DNA of 64,000 nt, taken from the NCBI GenBank assembly GCA_947474595.1, contig CANJIV010000001.1:248001-312000 (forward strand), in the 5' to 3' direction. Under the pieces are notes generated by a model. It ran no database searches. It was not told the DNA's origin and saw only the letters and a program-made list of their open reading frames with translations. Source of the DNA: Solirubrobacterales bacterium. Lineage in GTDB: Bacteria; Actinomycetota; Thermoleophilia; Solirubrobacterales; Solirubrobacteraceae. The position numbers were made by a program, and so were the translations under genes. Below are positions 1-9,051 of this stretch, in pieces; position 1 is the stretch's first letter, and each line of letters starts with the position of its first letter.

Positions 1-56
1 AGCCGGCCTTCCTGGCTCAATTCAGTATCGAATCTTCGGCCGCTGTCTATATCCAT
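1..56 (-). CDS. possible 5' end of an unidentified gene, cut by the window edge
   Basis: An ATG at 54-56 (minus strand) opens a frame that stays open to the left edge. The first residues read MDIDSGRRFD. A GGGAGG Shine-Dalgarno-like stretch lies four bases upstream. Only 18 codons are visible, so no family can be named. It would be downstream of, and co-directional with, the glycosyltransferase that ends at 213, about 150 bases away. Confidence 0.3.
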   Translation of the reverse strand, partial: MDIDSGRRFDTELSQEGR

Positions 57-103
57 CAGGCCTCCCGCTGCGTGTGGCAGGGGGGTTGTGTGTGCTTGCA
101 CTA

Positions 104-127
104 CCGATCGCGCGACTACTCGATCGG
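104..127. terminator. small inverted repeat, possible transcription end
   Basis: Arms CCGATCG and CGATCGG (104-110 and 121-127) pair perfectly over 7 bp around a 10-base loop. On the plus strand the stem is followed by GCTTTT. It lies just downstream of the minus-strand glycosyltransferase that ends at 213. The T-run is on the wrong strand for that gene, so the role is uncertain. Confidence 0.3.
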
Positions 128-212
128 GCTTTTGGTGGCGGCGACATCCTCCACGCCGTAGCTGTGAAACCTAACTCTGCCTAGGATCAGGCCGGCGCTA
201 AGACCGCCAGCC

Positions 213-1526
213 TCACGCACTCTTACCCTCGCTACGACGGGAGATTGCCTGCTCGATTAGCTCAGCTACTGCCAGCGCAGGAGCTGGATAGACGTAGCGG
301 GCCAGTTCATCATCGACGCGGCCACCTGCTGCCAACTTGCCGTCGAGCAGACGACCAAGCGCATCGGCTATCGCGCCTACATCATCGGGCGCGACCGCAA
401 CTCCACTGCCGGTCTCCGCGACGATACGTGCGGCTTCATTTCCTTCGGCAAGCGCCAAGATCGGCGGCCCTGCCACAAGATATTCACAGAGCTTGCCGGA
501 GGCGTGAGAGACATAGCCTGGGGCCGTCAACAACAAGAGCGCGTCAGCCGCTCGCTGGGCAGCAAGCGCCTTAAGCCGCGGTTGAGGCCCGAGTATCTCG
601 AAAAGCTCCCTCACGCCGATCTGGTCAATCAGGCGCTCACACTCTGGTTCACGAGCTCCGATCAACACCAGCCGTAGCCTGCGTGCACTTTCACCACGTT
701 CGTCAAGCAGCTGGCGCATCGCGGCGAACAGCCATTTGGGGTCGCGTCCCACCGACCCCACACTGAGGCCCCCGGTATGGACCAGATTGAAACCCCCTTT
801 AGGGAGTTCCAGCGAGCCACTCTCCGCAGCAACGGCCTCTTCAAGAGCAGGGTCCCAAGCGTTGGGTACGTATGCAGAGCGAGCACCGAAGCGGGCTTCG
901 AAATCCTCAGCGATTGGTCGCGTTGCGCCGATGATGATCTCCGCCGAGCGCGCTACGCGCCGCTCCATCCAACTATCAATGTAGTCCTGTGCGCCCGTCG
1001 GCCAGGCGCCCCGCAGCGGCTCAAAACGCCAGCCGTCACGAAAGTCGGCGACCCAAGCCGGACGCGACCGCCCGAGCATCAGGGGCAACAGCGCGACAGA
1101 GTCTGGAGGGGCGCTTGTAACCACACACTCGATAGCGCGCTGACCGATAATCGAGCGTGCGGCCTTGACGGCAAACGGCAGCCAGCTAACTGCATGGGCG
1201 TCAGGAACAACGCCTTGATTTAAGAGCTTCGGCGGCGGGCCGGCCGCGGCACCGATAGCTCCGCCCTTAGCTCCTGCGCCTCCATGACCTTCGCGTGCCG
1301 GCCGCCGCAACACCCGGCGTAGCGTGTCGGAAGCCTGGAGATCGGTCGTCCTTATAACCCAGTCTCCGTCGTCTGCGAGCCGACCGTGGGCGCCCGTCGT
1401 CAAGACGGTTACCTCGTGCCCCAAGGAACGCAGATGATGTGCCATCGCCGACCAGCGGTTGCCGCCCACACTTAGGTCAGGCGGATAGAAGTAGGAGACG
1501 ACGAGAATGCGGCGCCCAGCAGTCAC
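213..1526 (-). CDS. glycosyltransferase, GT4-like (GT-B fold)
   Basis: This 437-residue protein should transfer a sugar from a nucleotide donor during surface glycan assembly in the cytoplasm. The N-terminus has the GT4 layout: a strand followed by SYFYPPDLSVGGNRW, where the glycine-rich turn contacts substrate. The C-terminal Rossmann half carries GKLCEYLVAGPPILAL, the donor-binding E-containing motif of this family. The start is GTG at 1526; the divergent acyltransferase begins about 70 bases away, so the two probably share a promoter region. The acceptor and the sugar cannot be read from sequence. It forms the left end of the polysaccharide locus. Confidence 0.85.
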   Translation of the reverse strand: MTAGRRILVVSYFYPPDLSVGGNRWSAMAHHLRSLGHEVTVLTTGAHGRLADDGDWVIRTTDLQASDTLRRVLRRPAREGHGGAGAKGGAIGAAAGPPPKLLNQGVVPDAHAVSWLPFAVKAARSIIGQRAIECVVTSAPPDSVALLPLMLGRSRPAWVADFRDGWRFEPLRGAWPTGAQDYIDSWMERRVARSAEIIIGATRPIAEDFEARFGARSAYVPNAWDPALEEAVAAESGSLELPKGGFNLVHTGGLSVGSVGRDPKWLFAAMRQLLDERGESARRLRLVLIGAREPECERLIDQIGVRELFEILGPQPRLKALAAQRAADALLLLTAPGYVSHASGKLCEYLVAGPPILALAEGNEAARIVAETGSGVAVAPDDVGAIADALGRLLDGKLAAGGRVDDELARYVYPAPALAVAELIEQAISRRSEGKSA

Positions 1527-1597
1527 GGCCGGTCCGGACCTTCGGATTCATCGATCGAGACTATGCCGCGCACAGCGCACAAGATAGCCTGCACCTC

Positions 1598-2122
1598 GTG
1601 ACTTGGAGCACTCACGGTACCGGCAGCTTTGACCCCGGCGAGTTGGGAGCGGTCGGCCAACGCTGTGTTATCGAGGAGGGAGTCCTCATCTTCAACGCCG
1701 CCCACGTCTTCCTTGGCGACGATGTCTACATCGGTCATCGCACGATTCTTAAGGGTGACACGCGCGGCGAACTGCGGATTGAGGATGGTGCGTGGATCGG
1801 CCAGGAGTGCTACTTCCAGAGCGCCGGAGGTATCACGATCGGTAGGCGTGCTGGGATCGGCCCGAGGGTCATGGTGATCACCTCGACCCATGCAGAGAGC
1901 GCACCACCAGCGTGCATCATCGACGCGCCCCTGAAGTTCGCCGCTGTTGAGATCGGGGCGGGCTCTGACATCGGCATAGGCGCCATCTTGCTGCCTGGGA
2001 GTCAAGTCGGCGAGGGCGCACAGATCGGGGCAGGCTCCGTCGTCAGCGGCGCTATTGAGCCCGGTTCGATCGCCGTCGGCGCGCCCGCTCACGTAGTTCG
2101 GATGCGAGGCGAGCGTCGGTGA
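1598..2122 (+). CDS. hexapeptide-repeat acyltransferase (left-handed beta-helix)
   Basis: From the GTG at 1598 the protein has 174 residues. It consists mostly of hexapeptide repeats ([I/V/L]-G-x-x-x-x), for example IGHRTI, IGRRAG, IGAGSD and IGAGSV, which build a left-handed beta-helix and a trimeric acyltransferase. An internal loop STHAESAP resembles the catalytic His-bearing loop of WbbJ/maltose-acetyltransferase-like enzymes, and the end reads VGAPAHVVR as usual. An upstream in-frame ATG at 1439 would overlap the divergent glycosyltransferase and add an unrelated Arg-rich leader, so I prefer 1598. It overlaps the aminotransferase by 4 bases (GTGA), suggesting that it N- or O-acetylates the sugar that enzyme makes. 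Confidence 0.8.
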   Translation: MTWSTHGTGSFDPGELGAVGQRCVIEEGVLIFNAAHVFLGDDVYIGHRTILKGDTRGELRIEDGAWIGQECYFQSAGGITIGRRAGIGPRVMVITSTHAESAPPACIIDAPLKFAAVEIGAGSDIGIGAILLPGSQVGEGAQIGAGSVVSGAIEPGSIAVGAPAHVVRMRGERR

Positions 2123-3243
2123 GCATCAGACTCGCCGACCCCCAGTTTGGGCCTGAAGCGCTCGAAGCGATTGGCCGCGTTCTAGCGACAGGCAACCTCA
2201 CGCAGGGACCAGTTGTCGCCGAGTTCGAGACCGCCATCGCGGCGTTCGCCGGCGCCACTCACGCCATCGCGACAACATCAGCGACAACGGCACTAGAACT
2301 CACACTGGCAGCCCTTGAAATAGGTCCTGGCGACGAGGTAGTCGCTGCGGACTTCACCTACCCCGCGACAGGCAATGCGGTGCTTCAGCGTGGCGCGACG
2401 TTGAGGCTGACCGATGTCGACCCCGAGACTTACTGCATCGATCCCCTAGCTCTTGAAGCCGCCATTACGCCATCAACTAAGGCCGTAATCGCAGTAGACG
2501 TCTTCGGCCTACCTGCAAACTATGGCGCCCTTGAGCCGTTGCTCGCCGATCGTGGCATCGCCTTGATTTGCGATGCAGCGTGCTCGTTGGGCGCCGCGAT
2601 CGGCGACCAACGCACCGGTACCTTTGGCATCGCCTCATGCTTTAGCTTCCATCCGCGCAAGTCGCTGACGACGGGCGAAGGCGGAATGGTCCTCACCAAC
2701 GACGACGAGCTCGCTGGGCGGATGCGGCGTTTACGTAACCACGGCAGCGAGCGCCAGCAGTGGCGTGCGACGTTCGTCGAGCCGGGTTTTAACTACCGTC
2801 TCAGCGATATAAACGCCGCGCTAGGCCTCGTTCAGGTGCCGGGCTTTGCAGATGTCGTCAAGCGCCGTCAAGAACTGGCCAGCCAACTCTCAGTATTGCT
2901 CGGCGAGATCGAAGGCGTCGTCGCACAAGTGACCCCAGACGGCCACCACCATCCCTACCAGGCATACGTCGTGACGATAGATCCCAGCCTCGACCGTGAT
3001 CGACTTGTGATGGCGCTTCGCGAACGCGACGTCGAATCTACGCTTGGGACTTATGCGATGCATGCTGAGCCAGCCTTTCAGCGGGCTACCGTCACGCTCG
3101 CCGGCGCGATGACGACATCTGCAGACCTCGCCGCGCGCACGCTTGCGCTGCCACTACATCAGGGCATGAGCCAGAACGACCTCACAACCGTCGCTGCCGC
3201 CCTGTCGCAGGCGATCAGATCCCAGTCGCCATCGGCGAGCTGA
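2119..3243 (+). CDS. DegT/DnrJ/EryC1/StrS sugar aminotransferase
   Basis: This is a PLP-dependent enzyme of 374 residues that would convert a keto-sugar nucleotide to an amino sugar with glutamate as donor. The PLP-binding lysine is in FHPRKSLTTGEGG (about Lys181), the hallmark of this family; CDAACSLGA upstream supplies the cofactor-ring Asp. Length is typical (370-400). The GTG start overlaps the stop of the acyltransferase, so the two are translationally coupled. Its 3' end overlaps the convergent epimerase gene by 29 bases. Together with the acyltransferase and the Gfo/Idh enzyme nearby it resembles the Wlb/Wbp route to acetamido sugars (inference). Confidence 0.9.
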   Translation: MSIRLADPQFGPEALEAIGRVLATGNLTQGPVVAEFETAIAAFAGATHAIATTSATTALELTLAALEIGPGDEVVAADFTYPATGNAVLQRGATLRLTDVDPETYCIDPLALEAAITPSTKAVIAVDVFGLPANYGALEPLLADRGIALICDAACSLGAAIGDQRTGTFGIASCFSFHPRKSLTTGEGGMVLTNDDELAGRMRRLRNHGSERQQWRATFVEPGFNYRLSDINAALGLVQVPGFADVVKRRQELASQLSVLLGEIEGVVAQVTPDGHHHPYQAYVVTIDPSLDRDRLVMALRERDVESTLGTYAMHAEPAFQRATVTLAGAMTTSADLAARTLALPLHQGMSQNDLTTVAAALSQAIRSQSPSAS

Positions 3244-4216
3244 GATACCACCGCACCGTCCGCGCGAAGCCCTCCTCGACAGTCATCAAAGGCTCGTAAC
3301 CAATCGCGTCACGAGCTGCGCTAATGCCAGCCAGCAGTCGCCGTACATCACCGGGGCGATCCGCTGCGTGAACAATCGGATGATCTGGCATCCCCATCGC
3401 CGCCAAGATGCTCGCGACCATCGCATTGACGCTGACCTCGGTGCCGTGACCAAGGTTTAAAGCGCAGTCGCGCAGATCCTTATTGGCCGCTATCGCTAAG
3501 GACCCGCGGACCGTGTCGCTGACGTAGTTCATATCGCGAGTCTGCTCACCGTCACCGTTGACAGTCACGGGCTCGCCAGCTTGGGCACAGCGAATAACCG
3601 CTGGGATCAGCCCGGCGTAAGCGGCGTCATTCTGCCTCTCGCCGTAAGTATTAAATGGGCGAACGACGACGATATCTAGACCAAACGTCTCGCCATAACT
3701 GAGCGCAATCAGATCCGTTGCGGCCTTTGCCGCGGCGTATGGAGTGTGAGCGTTGAGCGGGTGGTCCTCGTTCATCGGCGCCACTTTTGCAGAGCCGTAG
3801 ACCTCTGAAGATGAGAACTGCACCAACCGTGCAAATCCACCAGCGCGACCGACCTCGCAGACAGCTGTCGTCTTGGCGACGTTGCGATCGACGTTCTCGC
3901 GGGGGTGCTGGAGCGAGTGCGGCAGTGGAATCACCGCGAGGTTGAAGCAGAGATCAAAGGGCCCCTCTCGCTCAATGATCGCCGTCAACGCGTCCAGATC
4001 GGTTGCGTCAACGACGTCGAGCGTGACCTCTTCTTGAGTCAGCGCCAGCGCGAGGTTGGCTTCACGACCTAGGCTGAGATCGTCGATAACCGTCACCCGC
4101 CCAGCGCCGGCTGCGACCAAGCCGTCAGTCAGATGGCTGCCGATAAAGCCAGCGCCGCCGATTACGAGCGAGCGCTTGCCAGCCAAGCCAGCAATGAACT
4201 CGTCAAGCCGAGACAT
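3215..4216 (-). CDS. NAD-dependent sugar-nucleotide epimerase/dehydratase (extended SDR)
   Basis: The N-terminal NAD-binding motif is GGAGFIG, followed by an acidic residue after strand 2 (VIDDLSLGRE). Ser in SSSEVYG and the YxxxK pair in TPYAAAKAA form the catalytic triad. VRPFNTYG and the GDGEQTRDMNYVSD segment are typical of UDP-glucose/GlcNAc 4-epimerase and dTDP-glucose dehydratase relatives. The ATG at 4216 gives 333 residues, normal for the family. A longer frame from 4375 adds about 53 unrelated residues and was rejected. It overlaps the end of the Gfo/Idh gene by 14 bases, so the two are one transcription unit. Exact substrate unknown. Confidence 0.85.
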   Translation of the reverse strand: MSRLDEFIAGLAGKRSLVIGGAGFIGSHLTDGLVAAGAGRVTVIDDLSLGREANLALALTQEEVTLDVVDATDLDALTAIIEREGPFDLCFNLAVIPLPHSLQHPRENVDRNVAKTTAVCEVGRAGGFARLVQFSSSEVYGSAKVAPMNEDHPLNAHTPYAAAKAATDLIALSYGETFGLDIVVVRPFNTYGERQNDAAYAGLIPAVIRCAQAGEPVTVNGDGEQTRDMNYVSDTVRGSLAIAANKDLRDCALNLGHGTEVSVNAMVASILAAMGMPDHPIVHAADRPGDVRRLLAGISAARDAIGYEPLMTVEEGFARTVRWYLSSPMATGI

Positions 4217-5255
4217 CGTGGGCCTCGCGGTAGCCGGGGACAACGGCGCTCTTGCTGGCTGAAGAGGCGCGGATCGCCAGCGCGGTGGAGAGCGCAGCGA
4301 GGCCGTCGCGGCCTGAGATTTGTGGCTGGCGGCCTTCACGCAACGCACCAAGAAACTGCTCCCACTGAACCACAAGGGGCTCTCTGCGATCTAGCTCGAA
4401 GCCGATCATGTCCCCGGCACCGCCTCCACGGATAGCGGCCAACTGATCCCATTGAGCCGCTCTGGTGGGGTGCTGATAGAGCGACAGCTCTTGGGTCAGA
4501 TAGTCGACCACCAGCATCCCTAGCTCACCGAGGACCGACATCTGACGAACCTTAATTGGCGTCATCCAGTTGGTCTCCAAGAGGCCAACAGCCCCGCCGT
4601 CAAACCGTAGCGTCGCGCAGACTATGTCCTCATGATCGGGCGATCCCCCTAATGGCGACTGCGTCTCAGCGTAGACGCGCGCAACCTCCTGACCGGTGAT
4701 GTAGCGCATCACATCGATGTCATGCGTACTTAGGTCTAGCGCGACCCCTTGTGAGCCTTGACGGTTGGGGAACGGGCTCAGACGCCGAGCCTGCATCTGA
4801 ATTATCTTCCCGATTACACCCTCGTCAATCTTCGCCTTCAGCGCGATCACAGCCGGATTGCAGCGCTCGATATGCCCGACTGCGAGCATCAACCCACGAC
4901 CATCGGCCTCAGCGATCAACGCGCGTGCCTGAGCTTCTGTTGGTGCCGTTGGCTTCTCAACCAGTACGTGTAAGCCAGCCACAAGGGCCTGCGTGCCCAG
5001 CTCTGGCAGCAGCCCGACTGGGACCGCTAAACACGCGAAGTCCAGATCACACGCGGCGAGAGCCTCGTCTAACGACGGGTACGCGAGCAGACCCTGGTAG
5101 GTGGTCTGGGCGTCTACTCGCCGCTGGGCATCGATGTCTACTGCTGCTACTAACTCGACGCCATCCATGCTGCGCAAGACACGCAGGTGATGGGCCCCCA
5201 TTACTCCAAGGCCGACAACGACTCCCCGCACGGCTGGTTGGGTGGCTTGGTTCAT
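4203..5255 (-). CDS. Gfo/Idh/MocA-family oxidoreductase
   Basis: An NAD(P)-dependent sugar oxidoreductase of 350 residues. The Rossmann motif GLGVMGAHH lies at residues 15-23 and the family's EKP motif is at 100-102 (LVEKPTAPT). GHIERCNPA and LSTHDIDVM carry the usual catalytic Asp/His surroundings. The ATG at 5255 is chosen over one at 5288 because the latter would run into the upstream glycosyltransferase. It is flanked by glycosyltransferase and epimerase genes on the same strand. WlbA-type members oxidise C3 of UDP-N-acetylglucosaminuronate before transamination; the nearby DegT and acyltransferase genes make a similar role plausible, but this is inference. Confidence 0.85.
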   Translation of the reverse strand: MNQATQPAVRGVVVGLGVMGAHHLRVLRSMDGVELVAAVDIDAQRRVDAQTTYQGLLAYPSLDEALAACDLDFACLAVPVGLLPELGTQALVAGLHVLVEKPTAPTEAQARALIAEADGRGLMLAVGHIERCNPAVIALKAKIDEGVIGKIIQMQARRLSPFPNRQGSQGVALDLSTHDIDVMRYITGQEVARVYAETQSPLGGSPDHEDIVCATLRFDGGAVGLLETNWMTPIKVRQMSVLGELGMLVVDYLTQELSLYQHPTRAAQWDQLAAIRGGGAGDMIGFELDRREPLVVQWEQFLGALREGRQPQISGRDGLAALSTALAIRASSASKSAVVPGYREAHDVSA

Positions 5256-5268
5256 TGCAGTAGGCAGG

Positions 5269-6354
5269 CTATTCGACCAACGAACCAATCGGCTCGTCTA
5301 GAGCCTTAATTCCATCTACGGTGACATCAAACACGCCTGCTGCTCGGCCTTTGTCCGCATAGACAGATTCCAACAACCCGGCAACGACATCGGCGCCGTG
5401 GAGAGATCTGACGAAGCCTGGTCCCTGGCTTGCAAGGGATGCGCGGCGCTGCGGGTCGTCGCAGAGGGCCGCTAGCTGGGCCTGCAGTGTCTGCGCAGTC
5501 ACTGCGACGACCGGCGTCGAACGGGCCCATGGGGCGAGCATCGAAGGGTCGTACTGCGACAGAACTGGCTTACCTAGCGCCATCGCCTCAAGCGCAAGAA
5601 TGCCCGTCGTCAGCGAGTTGAGCTGGTCGATAACGATATCTGCTCGCTCAATCTCGGCTAGCACCTGCTCGTGCCTGACACCACTCACAAGGACGGGCCG
5701 CAGGGGACGAGTGGCGGCTACAGCTGTGATCGCGGCCTCGATCGTCTTGGTGCCTTTAATGAGGTGGTTAGACGGAGCATGCACCACAACCGGACCCTCA
5801 CCGGGAAGCGGCGGTAGCGATGGCCCCGGCAGGAGTGGCAGCGTTATCGGAGTCGGTACCACATAGACGGTCTTAAACCACGGCTTTACGTAGCTGGCCA
5901 GCTCTAGGTCTGAGACGATCGCCGCGGCACACAGGCGCGAGGCTAAGCGCAGCCGTCGCCGTAGCATCCGTTCATAGGCGCGCTGCTGATCCTCCCACTC
6001 CGCAGGAGCACCGATCGGCCGCAGTCCAGCGGCAATCCGCGGACGGCAGTCAGAACCCCAGTAGTGCATCAACATCAACGGGCGCCCAGCGAGCTTGCCC
6101 CACGCCGCGTCTACGAATTCGAGCAGCGTCGTGCCGAACTGAAAGTGCAAAACGTCATAGCGCAGTGGAGCGATCAGCCCAGCGCGCGCGCGGGCTAAAT
6201 AACCCGTCAGCAGCCGATCCTCGGTCTCAACGAACGGATGCGGCGTGATTGTCCAGAGGTCTGCTTGCACGCCGCGGGCGCGCAAGCCATCACGAATCGC
6301 GCCGGCCACACCAGCACTTTCGACTGGCGCCAGCAAGACGCGGCGGGCGCTCAT
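5269..6354 (-). CDS. glycosyltransferase, GT4-like
   Basis: The 361-residue product has a GT-B architecture. The N-terminal half includes YDVLHFQFGTTL and MHYWGSDCRP, in place of the usual HxH acceptor loop. The C-terminal half has VVHAPSNHLIKGT, a run typical of the donor domain, and LTTGILALEAMALGKPVL with the donor-binding Glu. The ATG at 6354 overlaps the flippase stop by 4 bases (ATGA), which fixes the start and shows translational coupling. A longer frame to 6408 adds 18 residues without support. Sugar and acceptor are unknown. Confidence 0.8.
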   Translation of the reverse strand: MSARRVLLAPVESAGVAGAIRDGLRARGVQADLWTITPHPFVETEDRLLTGYLARARAGLIAPLRYDVLHFQFGTTLLEFVDAAWGKLAGRPLMLMHYWGSDCRPRIAAGLRPIGAPAEWEDQQRAYERMLRRRLRLASRLCAAAIVSDLELASYVKPWFKTVYVVPTPITLPLLPGPSLPPLPGEGPVVVHAPSNHLIKGTKTIEAAITAVAATRPLRPVLVSGVRHEQVLAEIERADIVIDQLNSLTTGILALEAMALGKPVLSQYDPSMLAPWARSTPVVAVTAQTLQAQLAALCDDPQRRASLASQGPGFVRSLHGADVVAGLLESVYADKGRAAGVFDVTVDGIKALDEPIGSLVE

Positions 6355-7736
6355 CTGCTGGTTATCCGCTTCATCTGCGTGGCGCCCCATCGGCGCACCT
6401 GCGGCCACAACAGCCGGTAGTCATCAAACTCAGAGCGCGTAGGAATCATCAAAGCCAAGACATTGCGACCGGTGATGCGGTGGTAGAAGAACGCCGCCAG
6501 AACGAAGTTGAGCGTGAATGAAATCGTCGTTGCGACTGCGGCCCCCTGCGCATCGAACCGTGGAATCAGGATGAAGTAGAGAGCCATCGTGATCGGGGTT
6601 GAGATCAGGGCGCTATACAAGCCGTATTCGGGCCGACCGCGTCCGACGATAATTGACGAGAGAATCGCGCCGATACCGATTAGGGCTACGCCTGGAAGCC
6701 GGATAAGGCTGATAGGTATCGCCTCCTTAAAGCCCGCACCGTAGATCGGCACGATTAAAAAGATCGAGGCAAGCGCCAAGACCAGAGCGCCTACGGTCAC
6801 GATGATCGTTGCGTGGCGCAGGCTCTTCATCTCGACAAAATCGCGCTGGTGATCGGCATCGCGGTGCTCGGAGGCGCTAAGCGCAGCGACGCGCGGAAAG
6901 AGCACGTCGCTTAGTGACTGAGGCAGCAGCCACAAGACGGTGGTGACTCCAACGGCGACCGAGTAGTAGCCGACGACCGACGCTGCCGTGACAGCGCTGA
7001 GGATAAAAACATCGACGCGATAGTTGAGAACCTGTAGCGCGTTTCCGGCGTATCCCTTGACGCCAAATCGCAGCGCGCGCCGCAGCTGTCCGGGCTCCTG
7101 CTCGCCGTCTTGGCGGTTAGACAACCTGTGGCGACCCCAGAAAAAGGTGACCGCAGCGGCGACGATGTGAGAGAGCAGCAAAGCCACGATCGCGCCGATC
7201 AATCCAAATGGGATCGCGAGTGCCACGACGAAGAGCAAGACCGTCGCTGACTGCACCGCTGGCGCAAGCACGAAGCCTTCGTAGTGGTCGTCTGCAAGAG
7301 CAACAAACGACCCGTAGAACCAAGCAAGAGCAAATGGCAGCGCGGCCGCAGCTAGCGCGCACTCCACCACCGATAGATTGCCGAACGGTCCGGGGAATAA
7401 GAGTCGCGCCAAGATTCCAAGCGCCGCCCCAACTACGCCGACAATCGGCGCAAACTCGTTGACGACCTTAAACGCATGACGGGCGCCCCAGACACCGCTA
7501 CTGACGTAGTAAGCGACTCCATGCTCAACGCCGAAGGTGGTCAATACGATCAGCACGTAGACGATCGTCATCGCGACCGCGAAGCCACCGCTGCCACTTG
7601 GACCCAGTATCCGCGCGATGATGATCGTCGCCAGCGCACCGGTAACCGCGACCGAGATCCGGCTTGCGGCTCCCATCGTCGCGCCACTTGTCATCGGGCG
7701 TGGTGCGAGTGGCTCCTCGATATCGGTGATCGCCAT
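6351..7736 (-). CDS. polysaccharide flippase (Wzx/MOP superfamily)
   Basis: A 461-residue integral membrane protein with about 12-14 hydrophobic spans, as in oligosaccharide-lipid flippases that move undecaprenyl-linked repeat units across the membrane. The first span holds RISVAVTGALATIIIARILGP, similar to the conserved N-terminal region of MOP proteins. The last spans contain YFILIPRFDAQGAAVATTIS, another family signature. Spans are short of charged residues except at loops. It sits between glycosyltransferases in one minus-strand operon. With the ligase/polymerase at 20046 and the phosphotransferase at 23785 it completes a Wzx/Wzy-type assembly set. Confidence 0.85.
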   Translation of the reverse strand: MAITDIEEPLAPRPMTSGATMGAASRISVAVTGALATIIIARILGPSGSGGFAVAMTIVYVLIVLTTFGVEHGVAYYVSSGVWGARHAFKVVNEFAPIVGVVGAALGILARLLFPGPFGNLSVVECALAAAALPFALAWFYGSFVALADDHYEGFVLAPAVQSATVLLFVVALAIPFGLIGAIVALLLSHIVAAAVTFFWGRHRLSNRQDGEQEPGQLRRALRFGVKGYAGNALQVLNYRVDVFILSAVTAASVVGYYSVAVGVTTVLWLLPQSLSDVLFPRVAALSASEHRDADHQRDFVEMKSLRHATIIVTVGALVLALASIFLIVPIYGAGFKEAIPISLIRLPGVALIGIGAILSSIIVGRGRPEYGLYSALISTPITMALYFILIPRFDAQGAAVATTISFTLNFVLAAFFYHRITGRNVLALMIPTRSEFDDYRLLWPQVRRWGATQMKRITSR

Positions 7737-7848
7737 CCGTGGCCATTGTCACCGATGCCCCAGCCTGATGCCCAATAGGGCGACCCTGTCGTCGATCGGC
7801 CGACCTAGGCCACGCGCAGATCCGCTCGGCAGTTACCGGCGCTACTAC

Positions 7849-8913
7849 TCAGGACCCGTCGCCAAACGCACGGATCTGCTCAACGCTGACTTCGGCCACA
7901 TCCCGCCCATCACGCAGCGCCGCATACCAGGCAACCGTCGCTTCTAAGCCCTGCTCAAGATTCCAGGTCGGAGCCCATCCGAGCTCGGTATGAGCCTTTG
8001 ACGAGTCCAGTCGCAACAGTGTTGCTTCGTGTGGGTGGGGGCCGGGATCGATCTCGAAGCTGAGATCGCCTGGCCATAGATCGCCAATGCGCTCGGCGAT
8101 CTCGCCGACCGTCAGCGCATCTTCGGCGTCTGGACCAAAGTTCCAACCCAACGAAGTGCCCGGCTGATGCCAAAGCATCTCGACTAGTTTGAGATATCCG
8201 CTGAGCGGATTGAGCACGTGCTGCCACGGCCTTACCGAGTCAGGGTTGCGGATCTTCACGGCCTCACCAACGAGTGCGCCGCGCATGATGTCGGGGATTA
8301 GGCGATCCTCACCCCAGTCCCCGCCGCCGATTACATTCCCCGCGCGACCCGAAGCTAGCTGCGTCGGACTTTGATCTGAGCTAAAGAATGAGCATCGATA
8401 GGCGTCAGCGACAAGTTCAGCACAGCCCTTGGAGTTCGAATACGGATCGTGGCCGCCCTTGGCGTCTTGCTCTCTAAATGGGCGTCCGTGCTCAAGGTTT
8501 TCATAGCATTTGTCGGACGTGACATTGATCACCACCGAGACGCCGGGCGTGAGGCGGACCGCCTCGAGCACGTTGACGGTTCCCATCACGTTGGTCTCGT
8601 AGGTCTCTCGCGGCTGGCTGAAGGAGCGGCGTACGAACGGCTGGGCGGCCATATGGATGATGACCTCGGGACTGCTCTCTCTGATGGCGCCGAGCACGGC
8701 ATCGTAGTCGCGCACATCTCCCCAGACCGTCGGAAGCATCTCTCGCAAGCCCGCAAGTTCAAATAGCGACGGAGTCGTTGGTACGCCATCTGCAAATCCG
8801 GTTACCTCAGCGCCCATCTCGCCCAGCCATAACGTCAACCAAGCTCCCTTAAAGCCCGTGTGCCCAGTAACCAGCACTCGCCGCCCAGACCAGAATGATT
8901 CGTCAACTGCCAT
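7849..8913 (-). CDS. rfbG: CDP-glucose 4,6-dehydratase
   Basis: This extended SDR of 354 residues would convert CDP-D-glucose to CDP-4-keto-6-deoxyglucose, the entry to CDP-linked dideoxy sugars. The signature TGHTGFKGAWL at residues 16-26 is specific for this subgroup. DPYSNSKGCAEL carries the catalytic Tyr and Lys, and GRAGNVIGGGDWGEDRLIPD is also diagnostic. Length matches the family (about 355-360). No cognate CTP:glucose-1-phosphate cytidylyltransferase (RfbF) and no RfbH-type 3-dehydrase are seen in the window. A divergent gap of 138 bases separates it from the next gene and should hold two promoters. Confidence 0.92.
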   Translation of the reverse strand: MAVDESFWSGRRVLVTGHTGFKGAWLTLWLGEMGAEVTGFADGVPTTPSLFELAGLREMLPTVWGDVRDYDAVLGAIRESSPEVIIHMAAQPFVRRSFSQPRETYETNVMGTVNVLEAVRLTPGVSVVINVTSDKCYENLEHGRPFREQDAKGGHDPYSNSKGCAELVADAYRCSFFSSDQSPTQLASGRAGNVIGGGDWGEDRLIPDIMRGALVGEAVKIRNPDSVRPWQHVLNPLSGYLKLVEMLWHQPGTSLGWNFGPDAEDALTVGEIAERIGDLWPGDLSFEIDPGPHPHEATLLRLDSSKAHTELGWAPTWNLEQGLEATVAWYAALRDGRDVAEVSVEQIRAFGDGS

Positions 8914-9051
8914 AGCTGCGCAGGATAGCCGTCAACTCGCCAACTTCCCGACCGGCCAGTTGCGCCGCCAGCGACCGACGGTGATCATTTTCTCACTACC
9001 GCTTCACCTCAATGGCCCACTGTTACGCTGTATAGCAGACCTAATCAGCCG

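Noticed and set aside
4056..4435. Plus-strand short frames and an N-terminal extension of the epimerase to 4375
   Set aside because: They overlap the Gfo/Idh gene in another frame, and the extension precedes the proper Rossmann start with unrelated Arg/Ser-rich text.
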